From Acidobacteriaceae bacterium (lineage in GTDB: Bacteria > Acidobacteriota > Terriglobia > Terriglobales > Acidobacteriaceae): a stretch of DNA of 64,000 nucleotides. Shown one piece after another: positions 16,342 to 24,761 of the stretch (position 1 is its first letter; the number at the start of each line of letters is the position of its first letter). Location: positions 1 through 64,000 of the forward strand of contig PKXU01000094.1 in assembly GCA_003132445.1 (NCBI GenBank). Reading direction: 5' to 3'. The notes beneath the pieces were generated by a model. It was given only the letters and a program-made list of their open reading frames with translations. It had not been told where the DNA came from and ran no database searches. The position numbers were made by a program, and so were the translations under genes.

Positions 16342-17304
16342 TCAGCCGATCTTCAGCACGACCTTCCCGTAATTTTTGCCATCTTGCAGCAGCTTGTAAG
16401 CTTCCACCGCGCGTTCAAAGGGAAGGACGTGGCCAACCTGCGGAGTGAGTTTACCCTGCTCTATCCACGCCGAAAGCTGCTGCCATGCCGGTTCCATGAT
16501 TTCTCGTTTTTGCGATAAATAAGTCAGCCACAATCCCTGCACGCTGGCCGACTTCGCGTACATGGCACGCACGTCGATTTGTGGAGCCTTGCCGGTAGCC
16601 GTTCCATACTGAATGACGCGTCCGAAATCGCGCAGGCAGCGCAGGCCTTTTGCCGTATGCTCTCCGCCTAACATTTCGAAGACGGCGTCCACGCCTTCGC
16701 CGTGAGTTAAATTCTTCACCGTCTCTTCGTAATCGTGCTGCTTATAGTTGATGCCATGCTGCAATCCCAGCTCTTTCACCCGCGCGAGTTTTTCGTCCGA
16801 TGACGATGTCCCGTACATGTCCACGCCCAGCAAGCGTCCGATCTGCACGGCTGCCGTGCCCACTCCGCCCGCGACGGCGTGAATAAGCACGCGATGAGTT
16901 TTTCCCTTCACCGCAGGTTGTGTCATCCCTGCCTGCCAATAACCCAGGTATGCGGTGAAGAAGTTAACCGGAAAGGCGGCGGCTTCTTCGTCGGTCCAGC
17001 GTTCAGGAACCGTCCACACCATGTTGGAATAAGCCGAGGTCTTCTCCGCAAAAGCGGCCCACTGGGCGTATCCCATGACGCGCCGCCCGCTGCTTTCTTC
17101 GATTCCTGCAAACTCGCGCCCCACGATCAAGGGAGGCGGTGGAGTTCCAGGATAACCGCCCCGCGTGGTCATAACGTCGGCGAAGTTCAACCCTCCGACG
17201 GCCACGCGAACTAACGTCTGGCCAGCCTTGGCTGTAGGTTCCGGAAGGTCCTGAATGGCGAGCGCGTCGGGGCCGGACAGATTGCGAAGTACCAGGGCTT
17301 TCAT
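16342..17304 (-). CDS. Zinc-independent MDR family quinone oxidoreductase
   Basis: 320 residues of the medium-chain dehydrogenase/reductase family, quinone-oxidoreductase branch. The N-terminal catalytic domain has GLNFADVMTTRGGYPG and PLIVGREFAG; the NADPH-binding Rossmann fold has VAGGVGTAAVQIGRLLG near 150. The structural zinc cysteines of alcohol dehydrogenases are absent. It would reduce quinones or enones with NADPH in the cytoplasm; the physiological substrate is unknown. It stands alone, with spacers on both sides, and its ribosome site is weak. Confidence 0.88.
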   Translation of the reverse strand: MKALVLRNLSGPDALAIQDLPEPTAKAGQTLVRVAVGGLNFADVMTTRGGYPGTPPPPLIVGREFAGIEESSGRRVMGYAQWAAFAEKTSAYSNMVWTVPERWTDEEAAAFPVNFFTAYLGYWQAGMTQPAVKGKTHRVLIHAVAGGVGTAAVQIGRLLGVDMYGTSSSDEKLARVKELGLQHGINYKQHDYEETVKNLTHGEGVDAVFEMLGGEHTAKGLRCLRDFGRVIQYGTATGKAPQIDVRAMYAKSASVQGLWLTYLSQKREIMEPAWQQLSAWIEQGKLTPQVGHVLPFERAVEAYKLLQDGKNYGKVVLKIG

Positions 17305-17495
17305 GCAGAAAGTCTAGCAGGAGGGCTTGCGTCGGCGGATTCCCGACAGAATCGAGGATCCGCGCGAAGCGTTGGAAAGCAGGGTCCATCGCTTACACAT
17401 CAGGGCTTAGACGTCAGGTCTTAGATCCCAGGTTGATTCAGATCTCGGCTGGTTTTCCGAAGATCGAACACCCAGAACCCAAGACCTTTTGCCCA

Positions 17496-18095
17496 CTACA
17501 TCGCGACCGTTAATGCGAGGCGCACTCCGGGGTGACGCAAATCGATAAGAAAATATTCGCCGTCGATATAGTCAATGTAGCAATCGTCGCTGTAGGCCCA
17601 ATCCGCCGGCCAGGCATCCACGAGCACAAACGAATAACCGCCGTATTGAAATTGCGGCCGGCCACTCACGACCTCAGGACGCGGCACCCGGAAAGAATGC
17701 TCTCGACCGAAATTAGCGCGGAAGCGATCGTCTGGAATGCGGCCATTGTTCGCGGCGGGGCGGGCGTTATCCGGCCGCGCAGCATCCTGCCGGGCGGGTT
17801 CTGGCCGTTCATTTTCCGGTCGCGCAGCTTCCGGACGTGCGGCTTCTGGCTGCGCCGGCTTTTTATCATCACGGGGTTGAGCTTCTTCCTGCTTCGGAGC
17901 CTTCATATCATCCTGCTTGGCCGCAGGCTTAGCCTCATCTTGCCTGGGTTCCGCTGCCCGAGGCTCCGCCTGTTTCGGCTCTTCCTGCTTCGCGGGCTTA
18001 TCCTCTTGTGGTTTATCGTCTTGCGCGTAAAGAACCGCCGAACTCGCGAGTAGGGTCGCGAGAATTCCTAAATGCAGAAACCTGAAAGCTCGCAT
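17496..18095 (-). CDS. Secreted protein with Pro/Ala/Glu-rich repeat region
   Basis: 199 residues. A signal peptide ([22 protein letters not shown]) is followed by about 95 residues of disordered charged sequence made of imperfect repeats such as [17 protein letters not shown] and [17 protein letters not shown]. The C-terminal 70 residues are a compact domain with [15 protein letters not shown] and [21 protein letters not shown] know similar C-termini from secreted acidobacterial proteins of unknown function. The likely role is periplasmic or surface-associated; no enzyme motif is visible. It is divergent from the PIN-TRAM gene. Confidence 0.72.
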   Translation of the reverse strand: MRAFRFLHLGILATLLASSAVLYAQDDKPQEDKPAKQEEPKQAEPRAAEPRQDEAKPAAKQDDMKAPKQEEAQPRDDKKPAQPEAARPEAARPENERPEPARQDAARPDNARPAANNGRIPDDRFRANFGREHSFRVPRPEVVSGRPQFQYGGYSFVLVDAWPADWAYSDDCYIDYIDGEYFLIDLRHPGVRLALTVAM

Positions 18096-18492
18096 ACATC
18101 CTCCAAGAACCTTGTTGAGTAGACTACGGGCCGTGGCTATCCACTCCCACGCCGGGAGCAGATTGCGAATTGCTACTCTGAGATGCCCGAATCAGCAAAA
18201 TCGGGGCCCGGTTCTTGCTGTAGACCCCGCTGAACCGGACTGTAGAACCCTGTGTGCCCGAAGGTCAGTCGTTGTTGTGTCCCCCCTTCATCGACAGGTA
18301 TATACTCATGGCGTTAGCTTACTAACTCCGGCTGAGCCCCAGCGGCCGGGACGGGGCGTTCCTTCATCTCCCAATTCATCGCCCCGCATGCGAAAGCGAA
18401 GGGCCGATTCCCACCCGGGGCGTGCGGAGTCGGCACGGGTGCATGGCCTGGTGGTATGGGCATATGGGCAAGCATTCGCGGGGAGGTGTACC
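18096..18492. other. Divergent spacer between the repeat protein and the PIN-TRAM gene
   Basis: 397 bases. An open frame in phase with the downstream gene starts at 18112 but its product looks non-coding and the true start is the GTG at 18493. TATACT near 18301 could be a -10 element; no good -35 was seen. Confidence 0.5.
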
Positions 18493-19602
18493 GTGGATAT
18501 CATTTTTGTGCGTCTTCTTTTTATTGTCGTTGTTACCATAACCTGCTTCGTCATTGAACCTTTCGGACTGGCCCGCAATGCAGATGCGGGAGTCGGCGCA
18601 CTGTTGGGCGCCGCTATCGTCCTTTTCGAATGGAAGTTGCGCACCATCAGCCTGAAACGGCTGATCGGGGCGGCCATTGGCAGTATCCTCGGCATCTGCG
18701 GCGCGTACCTTTTCGCTCTGGTCATCCGCAGCAGCATTCCTGAGGGCCACACGCAGAGTTTCCTGCAGATTCTGGTGATGCTTTTGATGGCGTACGTTGG
18801 CCTGATTGTCGGGGCCAACAAGGGCGATCTGCTGAACCTGGCAGCTCTGGGCGGCATCTTCGGCGGCGAGAAGCAGGGTAAGAAAAGCTATAAGATCCTC
18901 GACACCAGCGTTATCATCGACGGCCGAATTGCCGATATTGCCGAGACCGGCTTCCTCGACGGCATCATCGTCACGCCTCAGTTTGTGCTGCGCGAGTTGC
19001 AATTGGTCGCCGACTCCGCCGATTCGCTTAAGCGCAATCGCGGCCGCCGTGGGCTCGACATTCTGCAGCGCCTGCAAAAAGTCGCCAACCTCCAGATTCA
19101 GATCGTGGAAGATGATTTTCCTGCCGTCCGCGAAGTCGATCTCAAATTGATCGAACTAGCGAAGGTGTACGAAGGTAAGATCATCACCAACGACTTCAAC
19201 CTCAACAAGGTGGCGCAACTCCAGGGTGTCGAAGTTCTGAACATCAACGAATTGGCCAATTCCCTGAAGCCGATCGTCTTACCCGGAGAGACGATGCGAG
19301 TCTTCATCCTCAAGGAAGGCAAGGAATACAACCAGGGCGTCGCCTATCTCGATGACGGCACCATGGTCGTTGTGGACAACGCCCGAAAAATGATTGGCAA
19401 GACCATCGACGTTTCGGTCACTTCGGTGCTTCAAACCACTGCGGGAAAAATGATCTTTGGGAAGTGGGATGAGCGTGCCGCCTATGGCCGACAGGCTTCG
19501 CCTGTATCCGTCGCTGCTCCGCCGATACCCGTAGTAGCCGGGCCGGGACCCACTCCTGTTTCCACGTCCGGTGCGCTAGAGACGAAACAAGGCACGTCTT
19601 AG
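18493..19602 (+). CDS. Membrane PIN-TRAM domain protein (YacL-like)
   Basis: 369 residues starting at GTG, with GGGAGG six bases upstream. Four membrane helices fill the first 120 residues ([20 protein letters not shown] and following). A PIN domain then begins [16 protein letters not shown] with its Asp, has [12 protein letters not shown] and ends with [22 protein letters not shown]-binding domain follows ([20 protein letters not shown]). The order is that of YacL, a widely conserved presumed membrane-tethered ribonuclease. The last 50 residues are Pro-rich. It lies directly before ispD, an arrangement also common in Firmicutes. The upstream reading to 18112 is rejected because the ribosome site defines the GTG. 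Confidence 0.93.
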   Translation: MDIIFVRLLFIVVVTITCFVIEPFGLARNADAGVGALLGAAIVLFEWKLRTISLKRLIGAAIGSILGICGAYLFALVIRSSIPEGHTQSFLQILVMLLMAYVGLIVGANKGDLLNLAALGGIFGGEKQGKKSYKILDTSVIIDGRIADIAETGFLDGIIVTPQFVLRELQLVADSADSLKRNRGRRGLDILQRLQKVANLQIQIVEDDFPAVREVDLKLIELAKVYEGKIITNDFNLNKVAQLQGVEVLNINELANSLKPIVLPGETMRVFILKEGKEYNQGVAYLDDGTMVVVDNARKMIGKTIDVSVTSVLQTTAGKMIFGKWDERAAYGRQASPVSVAAPPIPVVAGPGPTPVSTSGALETKQGTS

Positions 19603-19763
19603 CAAGCCGGCGTGCGATCCCGTCAACAGGCGACGCCACAGTGGATTTCTCGGTGGCCTTCCGGGGCTCGGTGCCGTCATGATTTGAACTCCAGATTTGG
19701 CTCCCGGACTTGGGCTGCCAGATTTGAACTCCCACCCTGGCGCTCGTATACTTACACCCCGCC

Positions 19764-20507
19764 ATGAAGGTGATCGTCATCATTCCGGCTGCCGGCCTCG
19801 GGACGCGCATGAGTCCCATGTCCAGCGGCTTGGGCGCAAAGATCGCAAAGAAGTCCCATGCGTCCAAGCAGTTTACAGAACTCGCGGGCACACCTATTCT
19901 CGTTCATACTTTGCGCAAGTTTGTCGCCGTGGATGCCGTCACGGAAATCTGGGTCGCTCTACGCGAAAATGAAATTGAAGGTTTTCGCGAACGCCTTGCC
20001 AAAGAAGCGGACCATCTCTTAAGCGGAAAAAAAATCGAACTGGTCGTCGGGGGCGAGCACCGCCAGCAATCTGTCGCGCAGGCGCTAGGCGCGGTTTCCG
20101 CCGCTTCCGACGATGTAATTCTCGTGCACGATGCAGTTCGTCCTCTGGTCACCTCCGAGATCATCGAGGAAGTCATCGAGGCCGCGAAAAAATATGGTGC
20201 CGCCATCGCCGGCCTTCCGGCCGTCGATACCGTCAAACAGGTGGAACGCACCTCCGACGGCGCCATTGTCAAAGCTACAATCCCACGTGCCGGAGTAGTC
20301 CTGGCCCAGACGCCGCAAGGCTTTCACTACAGCGTGATCAAGAAAGCGTTCGACGAGGCCGCCGCCGATGGATTCATGGGCACCGACGAAGCCTCGCTCG
20401 CAGAACGCTCGGGACACGAAGTCGCGGTAGTCATGGGCTCTCCGAAAAACATAAAAATCACTACTCCCGCCGACATGGAGCTGGCTGAGTTCTATCTGCG
20501 GAAATAA
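19764..20507 (+). CDS. ispD: 2-C-methyl-D-erythritol 4-phosphate cytidylyltransferase
   Basis: Third enzyme of the MEP isoprenoid pathway; couples MEP to CTP to give CDP-ME. 247 residues with the nucleotide-binding start VIIPAAGLGTRM followed by KKSHASKQF, and the conserved ILVHDAVRPLV and AQTPQGFHYSVI segments. An insert of about 12 residues (SPMSSGLGAKIA) lengthens the first loop relative to most IspD proteins. ispF follows after 32 bases, so the pair is probably an operon; ispE lies 4 kb downstream. No clear ribosome site precedes the ATG. Confidence 0.96.
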   Translation: MKVIVIIPAAGLGTRMSPMSSGLGAKIAKKSHASKQFTELAGTPILVHTLRKFVAVDAVTEIWVALRENEIEGFRERLAKEADHLLSGKKIELVVGGEHRQQSVAQALGAVSAASDDVILVHDAVRPLVTSEIIEEVIEAAKKYGAAIAGLPAVDTVKQVERTSDGAIVKATIPRAGVVLAQTPQGFHYSVIKKAFDEAAADGFMGTDEASLAERSGHEVAVVMGSPKNIKITTPADMELAEFYLRK

Positions 20508-20539
20508 ATGCTGGTTCGCGAACCAACGGTACCCTTCTC

Positions 20540-21076
20540 ATGCCAACAACAAACGACCAACCACCAGCTGTGCGCATCGGCTACGGCTTCGACTCGCACG
20601 AATTCCGGCCTGGTATTCCCCTTAAAATCGGCGGCGTCACGCTGCCGTACGACCAAGGTCTCGGAGGACACTCGGACGGCGATGTCTTACTTCACGCTCT
20701 CACCGACGCGCTGCTGGGCGCAATCGCCGCGCCCGACATCGGTTCGCTGTTCCCGCCTTCCCACCAAAAATGGAAGGGCGCTGATTCCGTCGTCTTCCTA
20801 CGCGAAGCTCTGAAGCGGGTGCGCGAGGCGGGTTATCACGTTTCCAACGTCGATGCCAGCCTGATTCTGGTCGCGCCTAAGATCGGTCCATACACCTCGG
20901 CCGTTCGCACTCGCGTAGCCGAATTGCTGGGCGTGCATTCCGATTGCGTTGGCCTGAAGGCAAAAACGCCCGAAGGCCTCAACCTAGACAGCGCGGCCAT
21001 TGCGCATGTCGTAGTCTTGCTGAAAAAATCCTCTAGTGAAAAACGGAAAATGAAAAAGAAAAGGCGGAGTGCTTGA
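20540..21076 (+). CDS. ispF: 2-C-methyl-D-erythritol 2,4-cyclodiphosphate synthase
   Basis: Converts CDP-ME 2-phosphate to the cyclodiphosphate in the MEP pathway. 178 residues with the zinc ligands in GYGFDSHEF and GGHSDGDVLLHALTDALLGA, and the C-terminal KAKTPEGLN loop that binds the cytidine. IspF proteins are usually about 158 residues; here a lysine-rich tail (KRKMKKKRRSA) follows the conserved end. It comes directly after ispD on the same strand. Confidence 0.96.
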   Translation: MPTTNDQPPAVRIGYGFDSHEFRPGIPLKIGGVTLPYDQGLGGHSDGDVLLHALTDALLGAIAAPDIGSLFPPSHQKWKGADSVVFLREALKRVREAGYHVSNVDASLILVAPKIGPYTSAVRTRVAELLGVHSDCVGLKAKTPEGLNLDSAAIAHVVVLLKKSSSEKRKMKKKRRSA

Positions 21077-21189
21077 TGGTGTAATCCTGAGCGAAGCCTT
21101 CTTCAGGCCAACGAGGATTGCGTGGGTGAAGGAAACGCGACTGCCCACGTAACGACGAAATTATTCTGGTCAGATTATCGCGGGCCAGA

Positions 21190-21975
21190 TTAACGCGCCG
21201 ACAGGCCCGCCGCCTCCACAAAAGCCCGGAAAATCGCACGCGAAGCTGCGTCTGTTTCCGCCGATCTCTCTGGGTGCCACTGCACTGCAACCACAAAGTG
21301 ATCCGGCGCGGTTCCCTCCAACGCTTCCACAATTCCATCCTCCGCACATCGCGCCACAATTCGCAGCCCATCTCCAATCACGTCCGCCGATTGATGATGA
21401 GAAGAATTGACCGGTACGACAAGTGGACCTCGGACTTCCGACGTCGACCGTTGCCTCGCTGGAGACACAATCCCGCTCAGCCTGGACGCTTGCTCAATCG
21501 CAACTGTATGCGCGACCGCAACCTTTGCGCCCGCTTCGTGGTTCACCTTGTCGCGCGTTTCTGGCGGCAAGAAATCCGGAATATGCTGGATCAGCGACCC
21601 ATGGCGGTAAACGTTTAAACTCTGCAGCCCGTAGCAGATTCCCAATACCGGCTTGCGCGACTGGTACGCGTCATCGAGCAAGAGATCATCGGCCGCATCG
21701 CGTTTTGGATCAGCCACGGCCGTATGCGGCGAGCGCGCGGCCTTAAACCTCTCTGGATCCACGTCAGCCTTGCTGCCCGGCAGCAGCACTGCGTCACAGC
21801 GCTCCATCACTTTCTTGATCTCATCCGGCGTTTGATCCAGGCGCACGCGCACGGCTTTTCCTCCGGCCAACTCGACCGCGCGCTCGTACTGCGGGATCGA
21901 CTTTTCGGCATAGGCAGAGTCGAAAGAATGCGGCATGGGAATGGCTATGCGCGGAGGCATGTCTAACCCCGGCAT
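21190..21975 (-). CDS. Class I glutamine amidotransferase-fold hydrolase (PuuD-like peptidase C26)
   Basis: 261 residues of the gamma-glutamyl-gamma-aminobutyrate hydrolase family. The nucleophile elbow is GICYGLQSLNV near residue 110, and the catalytic His/Glu pair lies in VQWHPERS near 235. Relatives cleave gamma-glutamyl amides in polyamine or amino acid catabolism; the substrate here is unproven, as no other puu genes are present. The start is duplicated: two ATG codons lie in a 15-bp tandem repeat. The first ATG (21975) is two bases after the stop of the upstream membrane protein gene, so translation is probably coupled. Confidence 0.87.
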   Translation of the reverse strand: MPGLDMPPRIAIPMPHSFDSAYAEKSIPQYERAVELAGGKAVRVRLDQTPDEIKKVMERCDAVLLPGSKADVDPERFKAARSPHTAVADPKRDAADDLLLDDAYQSRKPVLGICYGLQSLNVYRHGSLIQHIPDFLPPETRDKVNHEAGAKVAVAHTVAIEQASRLSGIVSPARQRSTSEVRGPLVVPVNSSHHQSADVIGDGLRIVARCAEDGIVEALEGTAPDHFVVAVQWHPERSAETDAASRAIFRAFVEAAGLSAR

Positions 21976-21985
21976 GTCTAACCCA
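21956..21985. repeat. 15-bp tandem duplication spanning the hydrolase start
   Basis: GGCATGTCTAACCC(C/A) occurs twice in direct succession. Each copy supplies an in-frame ATG on the minus strand, and one also contains the TAG stop of the upstream gene. It looks like a recent slippage event that duplicated a gene junction. Confidence 0.8.
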
Positions 21986-22304
21986 GCCTCTCAATGGCCG
22001 ACAGAGTTTTCGTCTGCCGATAGTGCCGAATCTCCATTACGAGGGCGAGGGCAAAGATAATTCCTCCCGCGACCAAAGCAACGGGAAGTGCAATCTGCCG
22101 ATAGGCGATCCGCATATCCGGATGCACCCCGCGCATCGCGGCAACAATTACCGTGCCCAGAATGCCGAGCAGCAAACTGACGGCGAAGCAGAGCAGCGTT
22201 CCTATAAAGGTCATCGCACAAACACGCACCACAATTCCATACCAACTCGGGGCATGCGATGCGCGTGCGAGGACCATTTGCAAATCTATTCTACTGGTTC
22301 GCAC
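21978..22304 (-). CDS. Small two-helix membrane protein, hypothetical
   Basis: 108 residues with two hydrophobic segments (CAMTFIGTLLCFAVSLLLGI and IALPVALVAGGIIFALALVM) separated by a short basic loop. The N-terminus is probably cytoplasmic and amphipathic. No family is recognised. It lies immediately before the glutamine-amidotransferase-like gene, with only two bases between stop and start, and directly after a frameshifted cupin gene, so it may be part of the same transcript. Confidence 0.6.
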   Translation of the reverse strand: MRTSRIDLQMVLARASHAPSWYGIVVRVCAMTFIGTLLCFAVSLLLGILGTVIVAAMRGVHPDMRIAYRQIALPVALVAGGIIFALALVMEIRHYRQTKTLSAIERLG

Positions 22305-22678
22305 TTAATTGGGGTCTGCCTCGACGCGGTTTGCGCGGTGCCCGCCGAAGCAGTGAATGGTTCGCGTTCCAGCCTCAACTTCACCCCCTTGCAGCGTACC
22401 GCGTGGAATGAAATATTCTTCTCCGGCCTTGATGGGTATCCTCGTGCCCGCGCCGTTCGACGAATAGAGAATCAATGTGTAGCAGCCCTGCACCACGACC
22501 ATGTATTCATCGAATTCATGCACATGGGCCGCCGAAGGCGTGGTTTGGGAGCACGTCCAAAATGCCATCTGGCTCCCGTCCGCTCGTCGAATACATATCC
22601 CTCAACGCCCGGAGTTGCCTGGCTGCTGGTGGTGATCCGGTTGGCCGCTTTTTTCATAAATGCTGGGAATTCATTCAT
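22305..22678 (-). pseudogene. Frameshifted cupin-domain protein
   Basis: Two overlapping frames together make one cupin. The first, starting at 22678 with AGGA nine bases upstream, gives MNEFPAFMKKAANRI to GVEGYVFDE. The second gives RADGSQMAFWTC and then AAHVHEFDEYMVVVQG, EEYFIPRGTL and the end at 22305. The join is near 22585-22595 and needs a shift of one base. The metal-binding H-x-H-x4-E pattern is intact in the second half. As it stands neither frame makes the full protein. A sequencing error or a recent mutation are both possible. Confidence 0.78.
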
Positions 22679-22796
22679 CGTGAAGTGTCCTGGTTCTTTC
22701 TACTCCGTTCGGAAGTCGATTTCGTCCGCTTTAGGCCATGAAGCGGTTGAAACGCGGCTTCGCACCCGCGTGGCATGGTGTGTAGAATAGTTCAGC

Positions 22797-23534
22797 ATGT
22801 CGCAAGCCGCACCAGCCATTACGCGCAGTCCTTCCGAAGTCGTCCGGCTGACGCCCGTTTCCCAGGCTCCCAACGGAATCTGTTATGCCTTCGCGGGGGA
22901 AGTCGCGGTCAACTCGTTCGACTTGGAGCGAATGGTCGCCGCAGTTCCAAAAAAAATCGCGGCCGGGCTTGAGCGCAAGGCGTATTACTTTGTTCCTTTG
23001 ACCGTCAGCCAGGGTGATGAAACAGTTATCGCCGATCGCTATGACGTGGCGCTCAGCGACAATGCCGTCTGCCATCGCAATCTCAATCTTGGCGATTCGC
23101 AGTGCGTCTTCATCTCCACGCGATTAATGGATGACAAATTTTCCGTCGCTTTCGAATTTTATATTAACGTCGGCCACGCGCTGGTGGAGCGCGCCGGAGT
23201 TTCGCGCGACTTCAGCGAGTTAGCCTGGTCCCAGGTAGAGGCGGGGATTCGCGGCGAAACTTCTCTGGACGCGTGGGAAGCGCGCAAGTTGGCCGTTGCG
23301 GACGGTCCTGACCGGGAACGCTACAAGAACGAATATCTTGATGCCACCTTCTCCGACACGATTTCGATTTATCTGCTATCGCTTTATCTTGATGTGGACT
23401 ATTACGATCTGCGCGAGCGCGACTATCCCCTTCTGGCGCCCTCGGCATTGGCCGAGCGCTTGCGGAAAATAGCGGAACTGTTCCCGCCCAATCCTGGATT
23501 CGAATTCGCAGTTCTATACAAACGCCGCGGGTAG
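22797..23534 (+). CDS. Conserved hypothetical protein
   Basis: 245 residues, soluble and acidic, without signal peptide or membrane segment. I do not recognise a domain. The middle has AFEFYINVGHALVERAG, and the C-terminal third is rich in Tyr and Asp (YLDVDYYDLRERDYPLL). Codon use and composition match neighbours, and the frame is uninterrupted, so it is very likely a real gene. It is alone on the plus strand, divergent from the broken cupin gene. The ATG at 22797 has no strong ribosome site. Confidence 0.7.
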   Translation: MSQAAPAITRSPSEVVRLTPVSQAPNGICYAFAGEVAVNSFDLERMVAAVPKKIAAGLERKAYYFVPLTVSQGDETVIADRYDVALSDNAVCHRNLNLGDSQCVFISTRLMDDKFSVAFEFYINVGHALVERAGVSRDFSELAWSQVEAGIRGETSLDAWEARKLAVADGPDRERYKNEYLDATFSDTISIYLLSLYLDVDYYDLRERDYPLLAPSALAERLRKIAELFPPNPGFEFAVLYKRRG

Positions 23535-23564
23535 ATACGAAACGCCCGGATGGATTTCAAGAAA

Positions 23565-23616
23565 GTCGGACCTCAGCCGAGGTTTGAGGTCGGAGGTCGG
23601 TAGTCTGAGGTCTGTC
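23565..23616. repeat. Short-word repeat spacer (GAGGTC type)
   Basis: Between two converging genes the word GAGGTC(G/T) recurs four times, with GACCTCAGCC at the left able to pair with GGTTTGAGGTC. It is one of the locus-specific word-repeat hairpins of this genome. Confidence 0.6.
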
Positions 23617-24432
23617 TTATTTGTTATTCGAGACCACAAAATCGACCGTGCTGACCTGATTCCCGCTCACGGTTACCGATTTTGCCCAGGTTTTTGGTTC
23701 GGTGAAGAGAGGCCGCTGCACGCTGTGCTCGGTCAGCACGTCGTACGCCTGCTCTTTTCCGGCCAATCCCCAACCTTCATGCCAGGCCACGATCTGATAC
23801 GTTCCCGGCGGGACGTTGGTGAACTGGAAGCGTCCGCTCTCATCGGTGACAGCATAGTAGGGATGCTCGACCACCATCATCTCCGCATTCATCCACACAT
23901 GGCCGCCATTGCAGCGCAAGTGAACGAGTCCAGGTGAAGACATTGTGCGCGTGGTGGGACGGTCGACAAACGGAAAAGGCAAATTGAACGTGGCCGCACC
24001 ATCCATATGAATCGTGTGCAAGGTGGCATCGGAACTCATCATGCTGAGGTTGCCATTCTCCGGGACCAAAAGAATGTGCGGAATGTAACGGCAGTGTTTC
24101 TGATCAAGGTGCCGCCGCTGTTCTGGCAGATCCATGGCTTTCCCGCGAGAAATGTCTTTCAGGTACACGACGGTGTTCGCAATGCCGCCCTGCGGTCCAA
24201 TGATCAACCGCTCCATGTCGACCGACTTCTTCGCTTCCGGATCGCAAATCTCTGGGTCTTTAGTGACAGGGAAACTCAGAGCGTGCGGGACACCGCCCGA
24301 CCATTTTACCGTGCCCGAAATCGTTCCGCCATCCACGACGGAGATGACCCGGTAGTCGCCTTGCGCGAAGGCTGCGACCGATGCGGCCAATAAGAAAGTC
24401 AAGAAAAGATATCGCAAAACGACACGACGCAT
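23617..24432 (-). CDS. Exported protein with carboxypeptidase-regulatory-like and plastocyanin-like features
   Basis: 271 residues. A signal peptide (RRVVLRYLFLTFLLAASVAA) leads to a beta-sandwich with GGTISGTVKWSGG. A central cupredoxin-like part contains HTIHMDGAATFNLPFP and GLVHLRCNGGHVWM. The C-terminal carboxypeptidase regulatory-like segment has GRFQFTNVPPGTYQIVAWHEG. His, Cys and Met residues in the centre (HLRCNGGHVWM) could bind copper, but this is inference. The ATG at 24432 has GGGGGAT six bases upstream and supersedes a longer reading to 24501. A perfect Crp-type palindrome lies 186 bases upstream. Confidence 0.72.
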   Translation of the reverse strand: MRRVVLRYLFLTFLLAASVAAFAQGDYRVISVVDGGTISGTVKWSGGVPHALSFPVTKDPEICDPEAKKSVDMERLIIGPQGGIANTVVYLKDISRGKAMDLPEQRRHLDQKHCRYIPHILLVPENGNLSMMSSDATLHTIHMDGAATFNLPFPFVDRPTTRTMSSPGLVHLRCNGGHVWMNAEMMVVEHPYYAVTDESGRFQFTNVPPGTYQIVAWHEGWGLAGKEQAYDVLTEHSVQRPLFTEPKTWAKSVTVSGNQVSTVDFVVSNNK

Positions 24433-24761
24433 ATTGATCCCCCAGCTCATGGCACGCCGACGAGCCGGCATTCGCACGAGCGTGAAATTCGCTATTCCCA
24501 TTTGCTTCCGCTTGCGTCCCGACCCGCGGGAATGCCGAACAGGGGCCCGAAAACTTTCGGGGCGGCAACGGTATTGCCAGTGTGCTCCAGTTTCAATGGG
24601 GAGGCCGGGCGAACGGTCTTGTGACTGGAATCACAAGTTAGAGTGCTCTTACTTTTGGACGGAGTCGAGATTACCAAGGTGGTGGAACGGATAGGCGGAT
24701 TAGCAAAGCCTCGGTGATTGCTTCGCAAAATCTCCATTCGAGAATTTACAATCATCCCTCC
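24433..24761. other. Divergent regulatory spacer before ispE
   Basis: 329 bases between a minus-strand exported protein and ispE. It holds the Crp/Fnr-type palindrome described separately. A stretch near 24671-24740 (GGTGGTGGAACGGATAGGC) looks a little like a tRNA-Leu D-arm but does not fold. Confidence 0.6.
24618..24637. promoter_or_regulatory. Perfect Crp/Fnr-type operator palindrome
   Basis: CTTGTGA-CTGGAA-TCACAAG is a perfect inverted repeat that contains the exact Crp consensus TGTGA-N6-TCACA. It lies in a divergent spacer, about 125 bases upstream of ispE and 186 bases upstream of the exported cupredoxin-like gene. It may bind a Crp/Fnr family regulator; no such gene is in the window. 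Confidence 0.6.

Noticed and set aside
18112-18492. Open frame in phase before the PIN-TRAM gene
   Set aside because: Product has no protein-like features and GGGAGG six bases before the GTG at 18493 sets the start.
19681-19732. GATTTGAACTCC repeated twice, like a reversed tRNA T-arm
   Set aside because: No cloverleaf on either strand; it is another spacer with repeated words.
24671-24740. tRNA-Leu-like stretch (GGTGGTGGAACGGATAGGC, later TTCGAGA)
   Set aside because: No acceptor or T-stem pairing can be made.
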